Notes: a model not told the origin generated them from the letters alone. Shown: positions 1 to 11,961, counted from the first letter of the stretch. The stretch is 64,000 bases of DNA from Rotaria sordida (GCA_905250125.1 CAJNOL010000986.1:24931-88930), one strand, 5' to 3'. Made by a program: numbers and translations.

Positions 1-287
1 CCATATGGATTCAATCTCCGTTTTCGATCCTGGGGCGATTCGTTCACACATAATGCAGGTGTCAGCTGGTTCGTCTGTCCATAAATGTACGTTTGGCTCT
101 TGCATAGCAATACAATAATAATAATACGCAATCGCTCTACTCTTTTTCTGTAAGAATAATTAAATTAAACATAAGAAATTCATGACAAAAACGGCGGAAT
201 GTAGCTAGCAAGGGAAAGTCTTCAGGTATATCCCGGAAACTCCAATAAAAATTATGTGAATTTGTCAAGTTAAGTGTACCTATCTCA

Positions 288-331
288 GGGTGTGGGTGTA
301 GATCTTGCTTTTCACGCTCACACCCACACCC
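288..331. repeat. Telomere-like hairpin 1
   Basis: A GGGTGTGGGTGT arm is followed by an 18-base spacer and a CACACCCACACCC arm. This is the smallest clean copy of the family, with about two telomere-like units per arm and no obvious target duplication in the flanks. Confidence 0.75.
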
Positions 332-891
332 TTCGTTTTCCTTTAATAAATCTCGTCTTCCTCATTAATGTCAAATATATCCGAACCGACTTGGAGCAAA
401 TGAAACAATACAAGTTCTACGATTTATATCACACTGAGTTATTTTTTCTGCTTTACAAAAATATATCATGTATTGAGTAATAAAGATTATAGACGAAGTA
501 TAATTGGAAGTTCTATACCTAAACCTACTTCCATCTATATCCATCTCAACGTAAACAGCATTCGTACAAAAAACGGAAATGGTTACTTCACACTCCATAC
601 ATATACGACCAAATTCGTACCCTACCTATTATGTGAGAGAAAAGCTAAGCATATAAGCAATTAACAATAGGAACCACAAACAACATTATTAGAATTCTAT
701 TAATGAGTTTTCTTGTTTTATTTTCTATGAATGACGACACTGCATTCATTTTACTTCTTTTCGCTCTTCTTCATTGCTTCTTGCTACACGTACTGAGATT
801 TCGCCTATTTGCTGTCATCTTTTTGTAAGCAACACTCGTGAAATAAACGAACAATTAAGAAAGAAGAGACCCTTGAAATGGGTAGCAACCA

Positions 892-955
892 GGGCGGAGT
901 GTGAGTATGGGTGTAAATGAAAACAAGATTGACACCAACACTCACACCCACACCC
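892..955. repeat. Telomere-like hairpin 2
   Basis: A degenerate G-rich arm (GTGTGAGTATGGGTGT) is followed by a loop and a cleaner C-rich arm, CACTCACACCCACACCC. The two arms differ in how far they have decayed. Confidence 0.65.
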
Positions 956-1397
956 GCATTCTCCACCGATTTTCGATGAAAAATTTACAGAGGGAGTAAA
1001 ATCATTTACAAAGAGACACTGCACCTTTGTGCTCCTGATGGCTATACTATCAGTAGTGGACGCAGTTAGACGAGTCTGGGAAGAAAGGGAGCTGGATGAT
1101 TGATTTTTAAAAGCAGGAGTACATTACGCTCTTGGGGACAAATGATAAAAGCATTTTCATTTTCGCTATTGATTATCTGTTACACATGCTTATTTTCTTC
1201 ATCATTCAGTTATTGATTTTGAAAAATATTTTCTCTCTCGTTCTTATTTATTTCGTATTTTTGCACAATTACGAAGAACAACAAACATTGGTTGATACTT
1301 GTTGCCTAGAAAAAAATAGAATGTTAATCACTTTATCTCTTTATACAAATGGATATAATTAAAAATCAATACTGGAATTAAATTAATTTAGGATATT

Positions 1398-2214
1398 CTA
1401 TTTCTGAAGACGTTCAGAGTTTCTACGTGCTTCTTCCAATTCATACCAAGAGACGAGTGCTTTGTAATGAGTACCGACGTTGACAAGAAAAGCGGTATGT
1501 TCAACATGTCCATCGCGTGGATTGACCATAGTGAGTAATTCACCAGCACGAAAAATAACCAGTTGAATGTGATATCGATCAGCTACAGCTATATTAGCCA
1601 TTTCATCTCCATATGTGGTTGGATCGTCCATTGTTTGTGCCCAGTTTATTAATTCTTTCTCACTCACTTTATCTCCAGGTCTTAGTACAGTAGAGTAATA
1701 AGGTATATCACTGAGAACCTGGCGAATAGCCTTTTCTCGTACTTCACTGTGATAAAAATCAGGCTTTTGCATGCCTATATTCAAAAGATATTTACCGACT
1801 GTTAAATACGCTTCTGAATCCTGATGAACTACTTACCCGAAATCAAAATAGCCCGAAAGGCACATGCCTGTTAAAGTAAATGATTAAAACAAAAAATAGT
1901 AATGAGAATAAAAAGACTCTTACACCATCGCCAGTAACTTCAACCGAATACAATCCAAATTGACGTTGTAATTCGATATCGAGTTTGTTCAAATCAACAT
2001 TCAAGTTGCTTTTTGCTGCAGTTGTCAATTCAAGAAGACGTTTCCCATCAGGACCAGCTTGTAAACGTTCATTTCGCTCGGTAGCTGCGATTATATGTGC
2101 CATTTCATCATAAACATCAGGAACTGAATCAAGTTTCTTGATTGTGATCAATTCACCAAGCAGTTCAACTCTCTCACGTATTCCTTGACATTCGGGTTTC
2201 AGAAGTCGGATTAC
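1398..2214 (-). CDS. OTU-family cysteine protease, 5' end not found
   Basis: This is a probable deubiquitinase of the OTU superfamily. Three exons can be joined: 2214-1924, a 31-bp micro-exon 1867-1837, and 1774-1398. The first ends in GDG and the micro-exon continues ACAFRAILIS, together making the OTU Asp/Cys motif (family form DGxCLFRA), so the catalytic Cys lies in the micro-exon. The last exon has the typical YGDEMANIAVADRYHIQLVIF-like middle strand and ends near HYKAL, which supplies the catalytic His. All junctions have GT/AG ends and stay in phase. Exon 1 starts at an acceptor with no ATG, so at least one upstream exon is missing from this model. The N-terminal segment is Leu/Glu-rich and helical and is not recognised. 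The protease call is confident; the substrate is unknown. Confidence 0.8.
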
Positions 2215-2679
2215 CTGATTAACAATATACAAAGATAAAAGTCTATAAGTAGGTTCATAAGATGTAATCTATTAGCTGATGAAAATTTAATAAGTTTCTC
2301 AAACTATTTTCAATTAAAATGATGCACTGAAAAATTCAAATATTAATATTTTCATGTTCTTTGTGTATGGATGAGCATGTCCGCTTAGTAGATGTAAACT
2401 CTAGTGTATTTTTTTGATTTTATTACGTCAATGATCTGCCAAAAAAGGCTAACACGTATCAACTTAAATATTTCTTGATCATTTCAGTTGTAACTATGTC
2501 ATGATCTCTGTTTCTAATTTCTTGGGTATCACCTTTTAGATGAAATGAGGATATTGATGAGTGTTCCTAGTAAAAAACTAAACGAATAATTCAACTTTCA
2601 AGAAGAAAAAAACTGAGTATTTTTTCAATGAGATTAGTTAAGAGAAAACAAGAAGTTTTCGGCACAATATAGTTTGTAA

Positions 2680-3312
2680 CTAATCCGGAGGATTTCTCTT
2701 GACAGAATGAAATAGATGTTTTTCGATACTAACTGGAGATTGATAATTGCATTCGATTTTGCTTTGTTCAGATCCTTTGGATTTGAATTCGTCATTCTTG
2801 AAATTATTGTCTGACATCGGTTCATTCTTTTGCAAACCGTTGAAAATCGATCCATTGTTCTGAGAGTTCGTAGGCATCTCGTTGTTTTGAGGATCCATTG
2901 ACAGTGACTTGCTTGTTTGAAGATTCGGGACCTTTTGCTGATCGGTTTTATGACCCATGGACTTTGATCTGTTGTACTGAATGTTTTCGGATGTTGGTTC
3001 GTTGTTTTGACTGTTCTCAGATACTAATTGCTTGTTCTGAAAATCATTGATTAGACGTGCGTTATTTTGAACAATTTCTGAATCGTTCACTATCGGCTCG
3101 TTAGTTTTGAAATTCTGGGATGTTCGGTTCATATTGCAAGAATCGGATCTTTCTACGTTGTCACGCTGTACAGAGATTCCACCTTGGTTCTTTTGAGCAT
3201 TATCTGAGGTTGAATTGTTGATACATTGGTCTGTTGATCGCACTTTATTATGTTCTGAATCATCACCATTGTGTTCTTTATTCTTAACATACAAATAAAC
3301 ATTTAAAATCAA
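2680..3312 (-). CDS. Asn/Gln/Ser-rich low-complexity protein
   Basis: I do not recognise this protein. The 210-residue frame is built from loose 10-12-residue repeats around QNNE, QNNG and QKNEP, with many Ser, Lys and Asp and almost no hydrophobic core, so it is likely disordered. The frame opens with a hydrophobic MILNVYLYV and ends at a TAG. It lies upstream of the OTU exons on the same strand and could be an N-terminal extension of that gene, but I found no good splice donor near its end. It may be a real single-exon gene or a repeat that happens to stay open. Confidence 0.4.
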   Translation of the reverse strand: MILNVYLYVKNKEHNGDDSEHNKVRSTDQCINNSTSDNAQKNQGGISVQRDNVERSDSCNMNRTSQNFKTNEPIVNDSEIVQNNARLINDFQNKQLVSENSQNNEPTSENIQYNRSKSMGHKTDQQKVPNLQTSKSLSMDPQNNEMPTNSQNNGSIFNGLQKNEPMSDNNFKNDEFKSKGSEQSKIECNYQSPVSIEKHLFHSVKRNPPD

Positions 3313-4911
3313 TTCTAAATTGAATTACTTCGAGAGCATATGAACACCTAACATCGAAGGTAAACTCACGCGTTAGAGAAGTTTTCTCGCTGAAATCGAA
3401 TAATGAGCACAAGCTTTACGACTAAGTTTCTTTTCATAAATTTCTTAATCTAAACCTCAAGACATTTTCTGCTACGGAAAAAAATAGTCCGACTATCGTT
3501 CATAAATTTCAAAGACAATTATTGTGATCACTGTGGATAGTATTATCAATAGCTCATAGGTAATACTGAAGAGAAGGCAGCCATTGAAATATGAGTAAGA
3601 TAATGCTATCAAATATTTTTCAATTTAGTAATTTTGATATGAACTATTTTATACTGAGACAAGTTTGGGTTCGATCTTCACTTATCCATGTCGAAGAAGT
3701 TTGCGTACCCGTGTATTACTGTTGCCCATATCTGGATTCTCTACCATAATCAACCGGTTTTTTGCTTTGCTTGCATAAAACTAAAAAATCAAGAGAATTA
3801 ATGAAGTATAACGTGTGAGAGGATGTAAAGTTTTAACCGATTTGCTTTATTGATTTAATTGGTGAAAAACTTTCTGAGCACTGCTCGGTAATAAGGTCAA
3901 ATATAGATTTTGCATCATTTTCATAAAATCGACCTTTATTCTATTTTTTCTTCGTTAGTATATACTAACACAAAGGAATGAAAGACAATTTTACCAAGAT
4001 TTTTCTTCGATGATCTACAGAAATATTACTGTAAAGTTTAAATTACAAATTAAGACAGCTTTTCCACAGTTTCCTAACTAGCTTAAAAATGAACGATGGA
4101 TATTTCTTATTATCGTTAAAAAATCAATTGATAGTTACGGATGTGTTTGAAATACTTTGAATTCAGAAGAATGTTTTATGAGGTGAATGTGTGCTTACCT
4201 TATGCAATATGAAGATTTGTAATCTTGCAGGAATTATCTGTTTTTTCTACAACCAAATAATACCGTATTTATATCTGAAACATAAGGAGAGAGCACGACG
4301 ATCTGTTTATTCAATCAGCATTAATATTATCCACTAATTCAATTCTATAGTCACAAATAAGTTCAAGAATAAAAAGGCATTTTGTGCGTATTTTATCATC
4401 AGATGTTGTCTATACTCATTATGCACGTGTTCGTGGTTGCATTAATTCTCATACTCTATATAGTTACTCATCAATGAAACTTCTATAACCATGAAAAATT
4501 TCGAGGAAAATTATCATTGAAAAGATATCCATATAATTCACTTCTTTTATGCTTACAATTATAAGATTCATCGCAGTCCTGAAAAGGTTCTCTAATCTAT
4601 TTATCGATGCTCAAACTTGTCGATTAAATACGTGCATGAAATATAGGTATTCATCAAGAGAATGTCACAGATTTTTTAGCATAACAGAAAATGGATTTTT
4701 CAGACACATTCGCATGCAAACTGACAAAGGAAAATCTCAAATTTTACCGAAAGTCAGTTAGTCGTTCGTCATTATTAGATCATCAATAAAACGAAAAAGA
4801 AAAAAGAATACAGTTACTCAATCTTATTTAATCATTTTAAAAATGGTTAGTATAAATATAAATTCTCGAATAACTCAATGATGATATCACGCTACAAAAT
4901 TTGTATGTTCA
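3313..4911. other. No gene seen
   Basis: About 1.6 kb of AT-rich DNA between the low-complexity frame and the RBR ligase. A 70-residue open frame at 4549-4761 has no recognisable features. I see no palindromic element here. Confidence 0.5.
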
Positions 4912-6643
4912 TTAATTCAATGAATGATACTTGCAAGTTGGTTTGCAATGTCTTATAAAACTATTTGTCTTCTTGTCGATATCGATCTTACCGAGACAAC
5001 TCCAACAGAATCGTTGTCCACAATAGTTTCGTCCTCCATGATCACACTTGCCCTTTGATTCAGCACAAGTATGAGACCCGAAACGACAGCAAGTCATCAC
5101 ATCGCATCCCTCATGTTTCATGATTGGAGTGCCACATGCCTCATTCGGACATTTTTTGGTGAATGCCAAGACAGTAATATCAGAAGCCAAATCAGCATTT
5201 TGAGCTCGTTCCTCATCGAATTCATCACAAGTATAACCCTTATGCCATTCAATTGAGTGACGAAAGCACAACATTGTATCGCAAGCATAACATGTATAAT
5301 ACCTGAAAATGAATAAAAATTCAATCAGGTAGTCAACTAAGAGAGAGAGAGAGAGTGCAGGTTTGGAACCTCGATGCCTTTTGGAAACAAAACCTCATAG
5401 GAGTATCCATAGCATTGGAAAATATGGTTGAAATCTATATGAGATAAAAGTGAGAATAATATTACTCTAATTCGATTTTTTCGATCAAAGCACGGATGCT
5501 TTTTCTCGGGACAATCGGCAGGATGCAATGAAATCCTATCAAATTTGAAAGCTTTTATGATGGAAACCGCCTCTCATATTAAAAGAGTCCGTTTTTTCTA
5601 TTGTAATTTGTCACACGTTCTGAAATTTTGACCATGTTCACTGTAGAAAAGGAGTAGTCATCCTATTCTGCAATATTAAACATTGCGGAATCAGTTAAAT
5701 CCAGTTCTGGGAACTCAATTATCGTTTAACATAATAGACCTTACCAACATGAATTGAGTTCCATCAATTCCTCAAAATTGAGTCTGGATAGATTTCCAAG
5801 AAATTTGGGTGTGGGTGTAGGTTCAATCAATGGTCATCCACACGCATACTCACACCCACACCCACACGCTCCACCAAAATAAAAGACGTACGATTGATTC
5901 CGAATGGAAAATGTCGGAGATGATTAGACTGCGAAGCTGAGAATATGATGCAGGAATTCAATGCATCAGTATTTGCGTTATAGGCTAGAATCGAGAACAA
6001 TCGATTCCTGCATGCGAGCATCATATTTTCATTTCGAAGATCGAACCATAGCCGACTCTTCCGAATGAAATTGCTCATATAGTCATTCGAGAGGGGTATC
6101 ACACTAACTTTATATTCGCCTCTTCTAAATACTTCATTATAATTAAAGGCTTTGAAGCTCATTAGTCTCAAGTCTTGCGTTTCATATGACATACCCAAGC
6201 AAATCTCTATGATTAGACACGAGCTGTCCAGCTCCACATCCCTTGGTTGATTTGCACCATCTAAATTCTTCATTAGCTTCGAGGATACGATGTAACAACA
6301 AATTATCTACTATATTGATGAGTCGTTTGTCTAATAAATGGTAATATTCCTCAGGTTCGAATTTGATATTGCATGTTGGCATTGGACATTCAAAGGTATA
6401 AGCTCCCTTCGATTCGATATCAGTAGTAATACTTTGTGTCAAACATGGAACGCAGCAGTTTGCTAAGTGTGTACATTTCTTCGAGATATTGACTAATTTA
6501 GAATCATTTTCTGAACATATCGAACAAACTCCTTGTCGTTCTTTGTAGAAATGAGATGATGAAGCACTATTAGAAGTCATTCTACTTGTCTTTGGGATTA
6601 TACTATTCTTTTTTGAACGATGAGAAGATTTTGACTGAAACAT
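4912..6643 (-). CDS. RBR (RING-IBR-RING) E3 ubiquitin ligase
   Basis: RBR ligases receive ubiquitin on a RING2 cysteine and pass it to substrate. Two coding exons join: about 6643-6195 and 5302-4912. The first encodes RING1 (CSIC, then CTHLANCCVPC, then CPMPTC) and starts the IBR (FRWCKSTKGCGAGQLV). The second completes the IBR (YYTCYACDTMLCFRH) and gives RING2: CPNEACGTPIMKHEGCDVMTC, where the Cys in HEGC matches the catalytic Cys of the family, followed by further zinc ligands ending CWSC. The joint GG|G keeps phase. The 892-bp intron is long for this region and contains telomere-like hairpin 3. The 5' end is unclear: an acceptor precedes TCAAAATC, and an upstream ATG exon near 6782-6691 does not join in frame, so it may be UTR. 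Confidence 0.85.
5341..5356. repeat. (GA)n microsatellite
   Basis: A short uninterrupted GA run lies inside the RBR intron, 40 bp from the acceptor on the coding strand side. Confidence 0.9.
5807..5868. repeat. Telomere-like hairpin 3, inside an intron
   Basis: GGGTGTGGGTGTAGG, a spacer of about 25 bases, then CTCACACCCACACCCACAC. It lies entirely inside the RBR ligase intron and leaves both splice sites untouched. Confidence 0.75.
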
Positions 6644-6789
6644 AATCAAAAATTGTAGAAATATTAAAAAGCCTCACAATCAGAATCTTACCAACGTAGC
6701 TTGCAAATGACTTCTGTTTCGTTGATGTTGTTGTGTCTCTCAGAATGTGCACACATCACCTTTTTATTTGCATTAGTTGCCATAGTAAT

Positions 6790-8361
6790 AGAGTAAATAC
6801 AATCTTGACCAAGAAAGAAAAAAAAGAAAAATCCGTTTTCTATTTTATCCCTTCCCAGTAAGTGACATGGATTGTCGACGACAAATGAATTTGTTTTTTT
6901 TTCTTTTCTTTCTTATTTAAGACAGGCGACATAAATCTCAACTAATGACAAGGGAAACTTTTCTTTTTATTGCACCTGTTTTACGAGAATGTAACGAACA
7001 GATTGTGTCCAAGAGAATGTAGATTCGTAGACTTCAGTCAGTACAGACTCAATCGAAACCACATTTTCAGTTTAGGTCAATCTATACCATTTTTTTTGCC
7101 ATATGCTATTACACGCTACATGAGCCTACGAAGAGGAAAAATATTGCATTGAAGACCATTTTGAAAGAGCGATTTGCGGAATCTGTCTTTCATTTATTTC
7201 CTATCAATTTCAGTACTGATTTTTTCATTAAATGGAATCGTTTTCGATATAGATATTAAAAATCTCAGTCTACTGTTAAAATACTAATCGATAGATTGGT
7301 ATTATTCGTATCAAAGCCATGATCGATTTCATTCCCCCATAAGCCAGAGAACCTGTAGAATTTTAACTTGGAAAAATCAGAAGGATACAGAATAAATCTG
7401 AATCTTGACGAGATATTGAGTGTATTTTAATTGAAACCATTTTTATTTGAGATCAGATCACAACATGTTGCACGCTAAATATTGCGTGGTTGTTAAATTA
7501 ATCATTTTTTAGGTGATATAAGCGAATCATGAAGAAAATTTATTCGTATAAAGTTGCCTCTGTTAAAATAATTTCGAGCATCTCAATAAGAAAAAAATCG
7601 ATGTTCAGATTTCCAACAAAACCGAGTTCAACGAATAATTTATGATCAATAAAACTAAATATAAACAAGAGAACCAATGATCAAATTATATAATTGATAT
7701 CATTGTGAGCAGTTGTGAACGAAAATAGCGATGGAATATTGAGAGAATGAGAACTTCGATATTGGCCAATATTATAGACTTTATTACAAAAAACGATCAC
7801 CGACGAAATGTAGATTGAACGGAAATCAGCCAAAAATCTTCGATGAAAGGAAAAAATAATAGATGAAATTATTACTCTAGATATAATTTGTTATCTTACC
7901 TATATTTACACTTGTCTGTATGAAGAAGCAATGAAAATATGTATACTTTATTGTTTTATTAGAGATATTCTAAAGACTGCATGATTACGCATTACCAAGT
8001 TGACAAGCAATTTCTAGAATGCATCAAATGACTAAATAGAAACATTATTAACCCTACTATTGATTGAGCTGATATACTCCTTCACTAATCAGAATAAAAT
8101 AAAACAATTATTTAAATATATGGAAACAATATATAATTTTTCACAGTTGAATACCGTTTATTTTCTTTTTTTTCTAAATTCAAAGGATAATAAAAAAAAC
8201 GTCTTGTTGAAAATTTTTGTCAAATTTTTCAAAGTCACTTTAAAAAGGATATTAATTCTGGTCATAATTCAATTTAGTTTTGGTTTATTAGCTAAAGGAT
8301 TGAGCGAGAAATTTCTGTAAATAAAATCTACTGAGAAGAATAAAGTTGTTCGCAAAAAAGA
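6790..8361. other. No gene seen
   Basis: AT-rich stretch with only short open frames. The 86-residue frame at 8060-8320 is hydrophobic low-complexity sequence with no family resemblance that I can see. Confidence 0.45.
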
Positions 8362-8450
8362 GGGTGCGGATACGGGTGTGAGTGTGGGTGTGGAGTGTAG
8401 ATGTGAATGTGAATAAAGGAAAGACTAACACTCACAACCACACCCACCCT
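8362..8450. repeat. Telomere-like hairpin 4, next to a gene fragment
   Basis: The left arm is long and degenerate (GGGTGCGGATACGGGTGTGAG and on); the right arm is CACTCACAACCACACCCACCC. The relic of an ART/TPR-type gene begins within about 20 bases of the right end. Confidence 0.7.
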
Positions 8451-8467
8451 TTAATACCAATTAGTAT

Positions 8468-8860
8468 TCCGTCTTCGACAGATATCTTTAAGGATGATTT
8501 GAGTGAACTTGATAAATCTTTTATATATTCACAATTGTTGAAAGATATTCTTCTTGACATGTAATACGATGAAAAGGTGAAAGAAAAATTTCTCGATTTT
8601 CTGCATCGTCTTTATGTAGATAATATCGAAATGTTTCCATTTAATCAATATATTTGATTGTGATTATCATCTTCATTCGTCAATTTGGTGATATACTAAA
8701 GAACGGTTTCTTTATTCCATGTTAAACAAAGCGTTGAGAACACAAGATATGGAGAGTACTATTAAGATGGGATTCTTCCTACAAGATCTTCATCGACAAC
8801 TTGAACAATTGTATTCAAAATCAAAGGATTGGCTCGTGTTTTCGGTTGATTAAACAATGG
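8468..8860 (+). pseudogene. ART/TPR-type bdelloid gene relic
   Basis: Broken reading frames on the plus strand carry phrases typical of the large bdelloid family that pairs an ADP-ribosyltransferase fold with TPRs. One frame has ELDKSFIYSQLLKDILLDM; a later frame has SMLNKALRTQDMESTIKMGF followed by FLQDLHRQLEQL. Stops and frame changes separate them, and the family's N-terminal start and catalytic part are absent. The fragment starts next to hairpin 4 and fades out after about 400 bp. The family assignment is from memory of these phrases, not a search. Confidence 0.6.
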
Positions 8861-9761
8861 AAATGTTGACAACATCGCCCTGATTCTACATCAATAAACA
8901 CTATGAACATATATGAAATAGTCGTATTTTTCAAGAAACGACGCAATTAGTGATTGTGTGAAAGGAATTATTAATCAGTAAAATTTATGTTTTGCATGCA
9001 ACACATTGTGCTTGTGTAGATCTGAAGTGCTTCTATCTAAGATATTTGTCAAAACAAAGATTTCATCAAACTGATATGTTATATTCATACACTGTTTCAA
9101 TATTTTGTCTACATGATTGGTTTGAAATTTGTTTTTGTCTTTGACGGCTTATAGAGAATGGTCTTAGTCTACGCTTTTGAAAGACGCTCTCAAAAAACAT
9201 AATGAAAAACAATGAATAAGCAATTTTCTCGTTGGGAATTGTTAATAATTATCGTCACAAATTTAAACTTATAAGAATCTTAGGAAAGATTAGAGATTTG
9301 GAAAAATTAATCAATATTACTTCTTCTCTCATCGTTGGAAAGATTTTTTGAATCTTCCCTTATTTTACATTGTTTCGCCGTCAATGTTATTTTAATACAT
9401 AAATAATTCAAGTTCATCAAAATAAAATCTTTTAACTTATTAACAGGTACTCTTTGCGAACAATAAAGCGATATTGATGATTTGTGCAATAGTGTGTCAT
9501 GTGACGATGAGTTATGTATGATACAATAATAAAACGGAAAAACCTCATCTTACACAACAGACAGAAATGACTTGAGAGAACAGAAAAAAATGATGCAAGC
9601 GCACAGACATTTGCTCTTACGTTTGTCGGTGAAATAACATCAAGTTTTTTGTTCCTTCTCTTTCTTTCTCTTTCTTTTTCTATAACGTCATTAATAAAAA
9701 TACAGATAGATGTTATTACTTAATCATCACTTTTATTTCTTTTCTGTTTTCATTCGAAAAA
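8861..9761. other. Intergenic, CT-rich before the esterase
   Basis: No gene seen. A CT-rich run (TTCTCTTTCTTTCTCTTTC) at about 9655-9680 lies 80 bp ahead of the esterase start codon and could be part of its promoter or 5' UTR. Confidence 0.4.
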
Positions 9762-10526
9762 ATGTCTTCAACATCGTTTCAACTTCAGCATCTTTCTGAT
9801 GCACAACTTGAGGGTCTGATAAACGAACGAGCTCGTTTTAAACAACGATCTCATGATACACATACCGAGACTCACCGACCACAATTAGAAAGTTCTTCTT
9901 TGATCAATTCTTCTCCAACAACAACTACATCGGAACTTCCACCACAGATTGATGTTGTTCTTCTTGGCGATTCTATGTTGGAACGATTCAAAACCACGGG
10001 AAAGGATACGCAGATCGGTCAGCTACAATATCCGCGAATGTTCAATGCTGGTGTGGGTGGAGATAAGGTTGAAAATGTACTCTATCGTATCGAATTGGGA
10101 TTACTCATCATGCTGAAAGCTAAGAATCCTAAACTCATTGTGATACACATAGGCACTAATAATCTTCAACCTAAACGATCGTTACATGGTCTGCATTTAG
10201 ATAACTATCATCTTCTCTTGCAAGCTTTGCTTAGATTTTTGCCTGTCCAAACACAAATACTTGTTACAGGCCTTTTTAAACGAAGAGACGTCGACGACCA
10301 GTGTGTTTTACAATCAAATATAGATATAAAACAAATTGTTAATATGATTAACACACAAGAAACAAAAAGACAAGCAGAAGAGAACAATCGTGTTCATTGG
10401 ATAGAACCACCTGAAGAAATACAACTAGATCATTTAACTGACAATGTTCATCTCAATCTTCGTGGGTATCAAATTTGGGATGAAAAACTTTATGGGAAAA
10501 TTCAACAATTATTAAATACAAAATAA
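9762..10526 (+). CDS. SGNH hydrolase, PAF-acetylhydrolase IB catalytic subunit-like
   Basis: This is a probable serine esterase of the SGNH/GDSL superfamily, closest in feel to the alpha subunits of intracellular platelet-activating-factor acetylhydrolase, which remove an acetyl group from the lipid. It is an intact single exon of 254 residues. Block I is VVLLGDSM with nucleophile Ser at about 71; block II is NAGVGGDKVENVLYR; block III is VIHIGTNNL, about 130-135; block V is LTDNVHLN with Asp at about 227 and His at about 230. The first 60 residues are a polar, Ser/Thr-rich extension beyond the fold. ATG at 9762 is the first in frame. No signal peptide is visible, so it is probably cytosolic. 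The true substrate is not shown by the sequence. Confidence 0.88.
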   Translation: MSSTSFQLQHLSDAQLEGLINERARFKQRSHDTHTETHRPQLESSSLINSSPTTTTSELPPQIDVVLLGDSMLERFKTTGKDTQIGQLQYPRMFNAGVGGDKVENVLYRIELGLLIMLKAKNPKLIVIHIGTNNLQPKRSLHGLHLDNYHLLLQALLRFLPVQTQILVTGLFKRRDVDDQCVLQSNIDIKQIVNMINTQETKRQAEENNRVHWIEPPEEIQLDHLTDNVHLNLRGYQIWDEKLYGKIQQLLNTK

Positions 10527-10821
10527 TTTGTTCTTATATGATTGTCTATATAAGTATTTAGAAAAAGAGACGAGATTTCTTCTTAAAAGAACGAACAACA
10601 TGTATTACTAAATAAATATTTGTCTTGTTAGTCGAATTAAGGATGCACTTGGAAACTAGTTCTTAGCTCTCTCAAGATTCATTTTAGGTAACTCAAAATA
10701 TTATAGAAAGATTTTTCGAACCGAAATAGTTCCATTGAACTTTCAATTTTAATACAATTGGTTATTTGAGACATATAGAATCAAGCATAGGAATTCACCA
10801 TTAGATTCTCGTAAAGTTTGA

Positions 10822-10883
10822 GGGTGTGGGTGGCTGTATATTTGTAATTACTCACTTCTGCTCACACACTCACACCCACACCC
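10822..10883. repeat. Telomere-like hairpin 5
   Basis: GGGTGTGGGTGGCTGT on the left, ACACTCACACCCACACCC on the right, with an AT-rich spacer of about 27 bases. Confidence 0.75.
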
Positions 10884-10997
10884 TTATTCCGAGTCATATG
10901 TTCTTCTACGATTAGCTTTGATGAATAACATCGAATGCAAAACAGTAATCATGAACTAGACACCCATTTACTACCACGGCGAACGAGATAAACGAAT

Positions 10998-11720
10998 ATC
11001 AGAGCTGTAACCAGTATCGGCGACCGGCTGGTACAGACAACTTTTTCTCTACTGGCTCGGTACAAATTTTTTTCCGGACTTTTATATATTTTTTGCAAAA
11101 AGTGTCCGTAAAAGTGCTTTTTTTCGCATACCAAACACCTCTTATTGATGTTGAAAACTTTTTTTCGAGATGGATGCATTCGACTACTCGGTTTAATCAA
11201 AATTCCGGACAATACATCCAGTATCAATAATTTTGTAGCTCATTTTTATATCAAGTTATATTATCATTAAAGGATCACAGATTTGTTCAGTATTGTAGTT
11301 CATCGAAGATTTATGCCTTCTTTATCATTTACAGAGTAGATTTCGCACAAATATGAAAGACAATAAAGCCAGTGTAGTCCATGAAACAGCTTGAGTGTAC
11401 AACTAACTAATAATGTTCGTATCTAACGAATAATTAAAGAGTGCAGGAGACTGTATAGAAGTTGTAGTGCTTTGCAGTTTTCTGCTCACCAATAGCTATT
11501 AAGTGAAAAAAAGAAAACTTATGGAAATAAACAGAAAAAAACACCACAAAATGATTGTTATGTCAGTAATGAATTGATTAGACGACAGAATGACTCATCG
11601 AAAGATACATTTCACTGTTATAGAACCAAAAATATGCAGTATGACGCATCCGGTCTGATAGTTTCTACTGGTGCCCGTATCAGTAAGGAAAATACTCTAC
11701 CAGTTACAGCTCTGAGTTAA
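10998..11720. mobile_element. Possible small DNA transposon, TIR CAGAGCTGTAAC
   Basis: TCAGAGCTGTAACCAGTAT near 10998 faces CTACCAGTTACAGCTCTGAG near 11700 in inverted orientation, about 17 of 19 matching. The spacing of 720 bp would suit a non-autonomous hAT-type element. I could not find a matching 8-bp duplication, and the interior has no transposase. Confidence 0.35.
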
Positions 11721-11863
11721 TGTTCTTTATGAGCAGGTCCTTATACAGTTGTTTTCAATGGCAGCAAAAAGAAGTACAGATTACGTTAGCTGATGATTAT
11801 AATTCGAGAAAATATAGAGAAATAACATACACGGATTGAAAATAATATTTTTCAGCGAGATAA

Positions 11864-11961
11864 GGATGTGTGGCTGGGTGTGAAATGTGGGTGTGGCTGG
11901 GTGGATGGTGTGGGTGTGGGTGTGGGTATGGGTTTTTCATATACAACCACGCTCACACCCT
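11864..11961. repeat. Telomere-like hairpin 6
   Basis: The arms are very unequal. The G-rich arm runs about 70 bp and includes three perfect GGTGTG units, while the C-rich arm is only GCTCACACCCTC. Confidence 0.7.

Larger units (their letters stand above)
1..1390. other. Gene-free left edge
   Basis: I see no convincing coding exon here on either strand. Short open frames lack domain signatures and a splice context. The stretch holds two telomere-like hairpins, listed separately, and otherwise AT-rich sequence. Confidence 0.5.

Noticed and set aside
5337-5528. Frame with LHPADCPEKKHPC in the RBR intron
   Set aside because: It has a zinc-finger look, but no splice sites link it to the ligase exons and the ligase reads correctly without it. 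It may be a relic.
5827-6273. 148-residue frame in the RBR intron
   Set aside because: It overlaps the true exon in another frame and ends in hairpin-encoded Val/Gly, so it is a shadow.
10998-11720. Protein-coding reading of the 92-residue frame at 10949-11227
   Set aside because: It overlaps the inverted-repeat end of a candidate transposon and has no motif.
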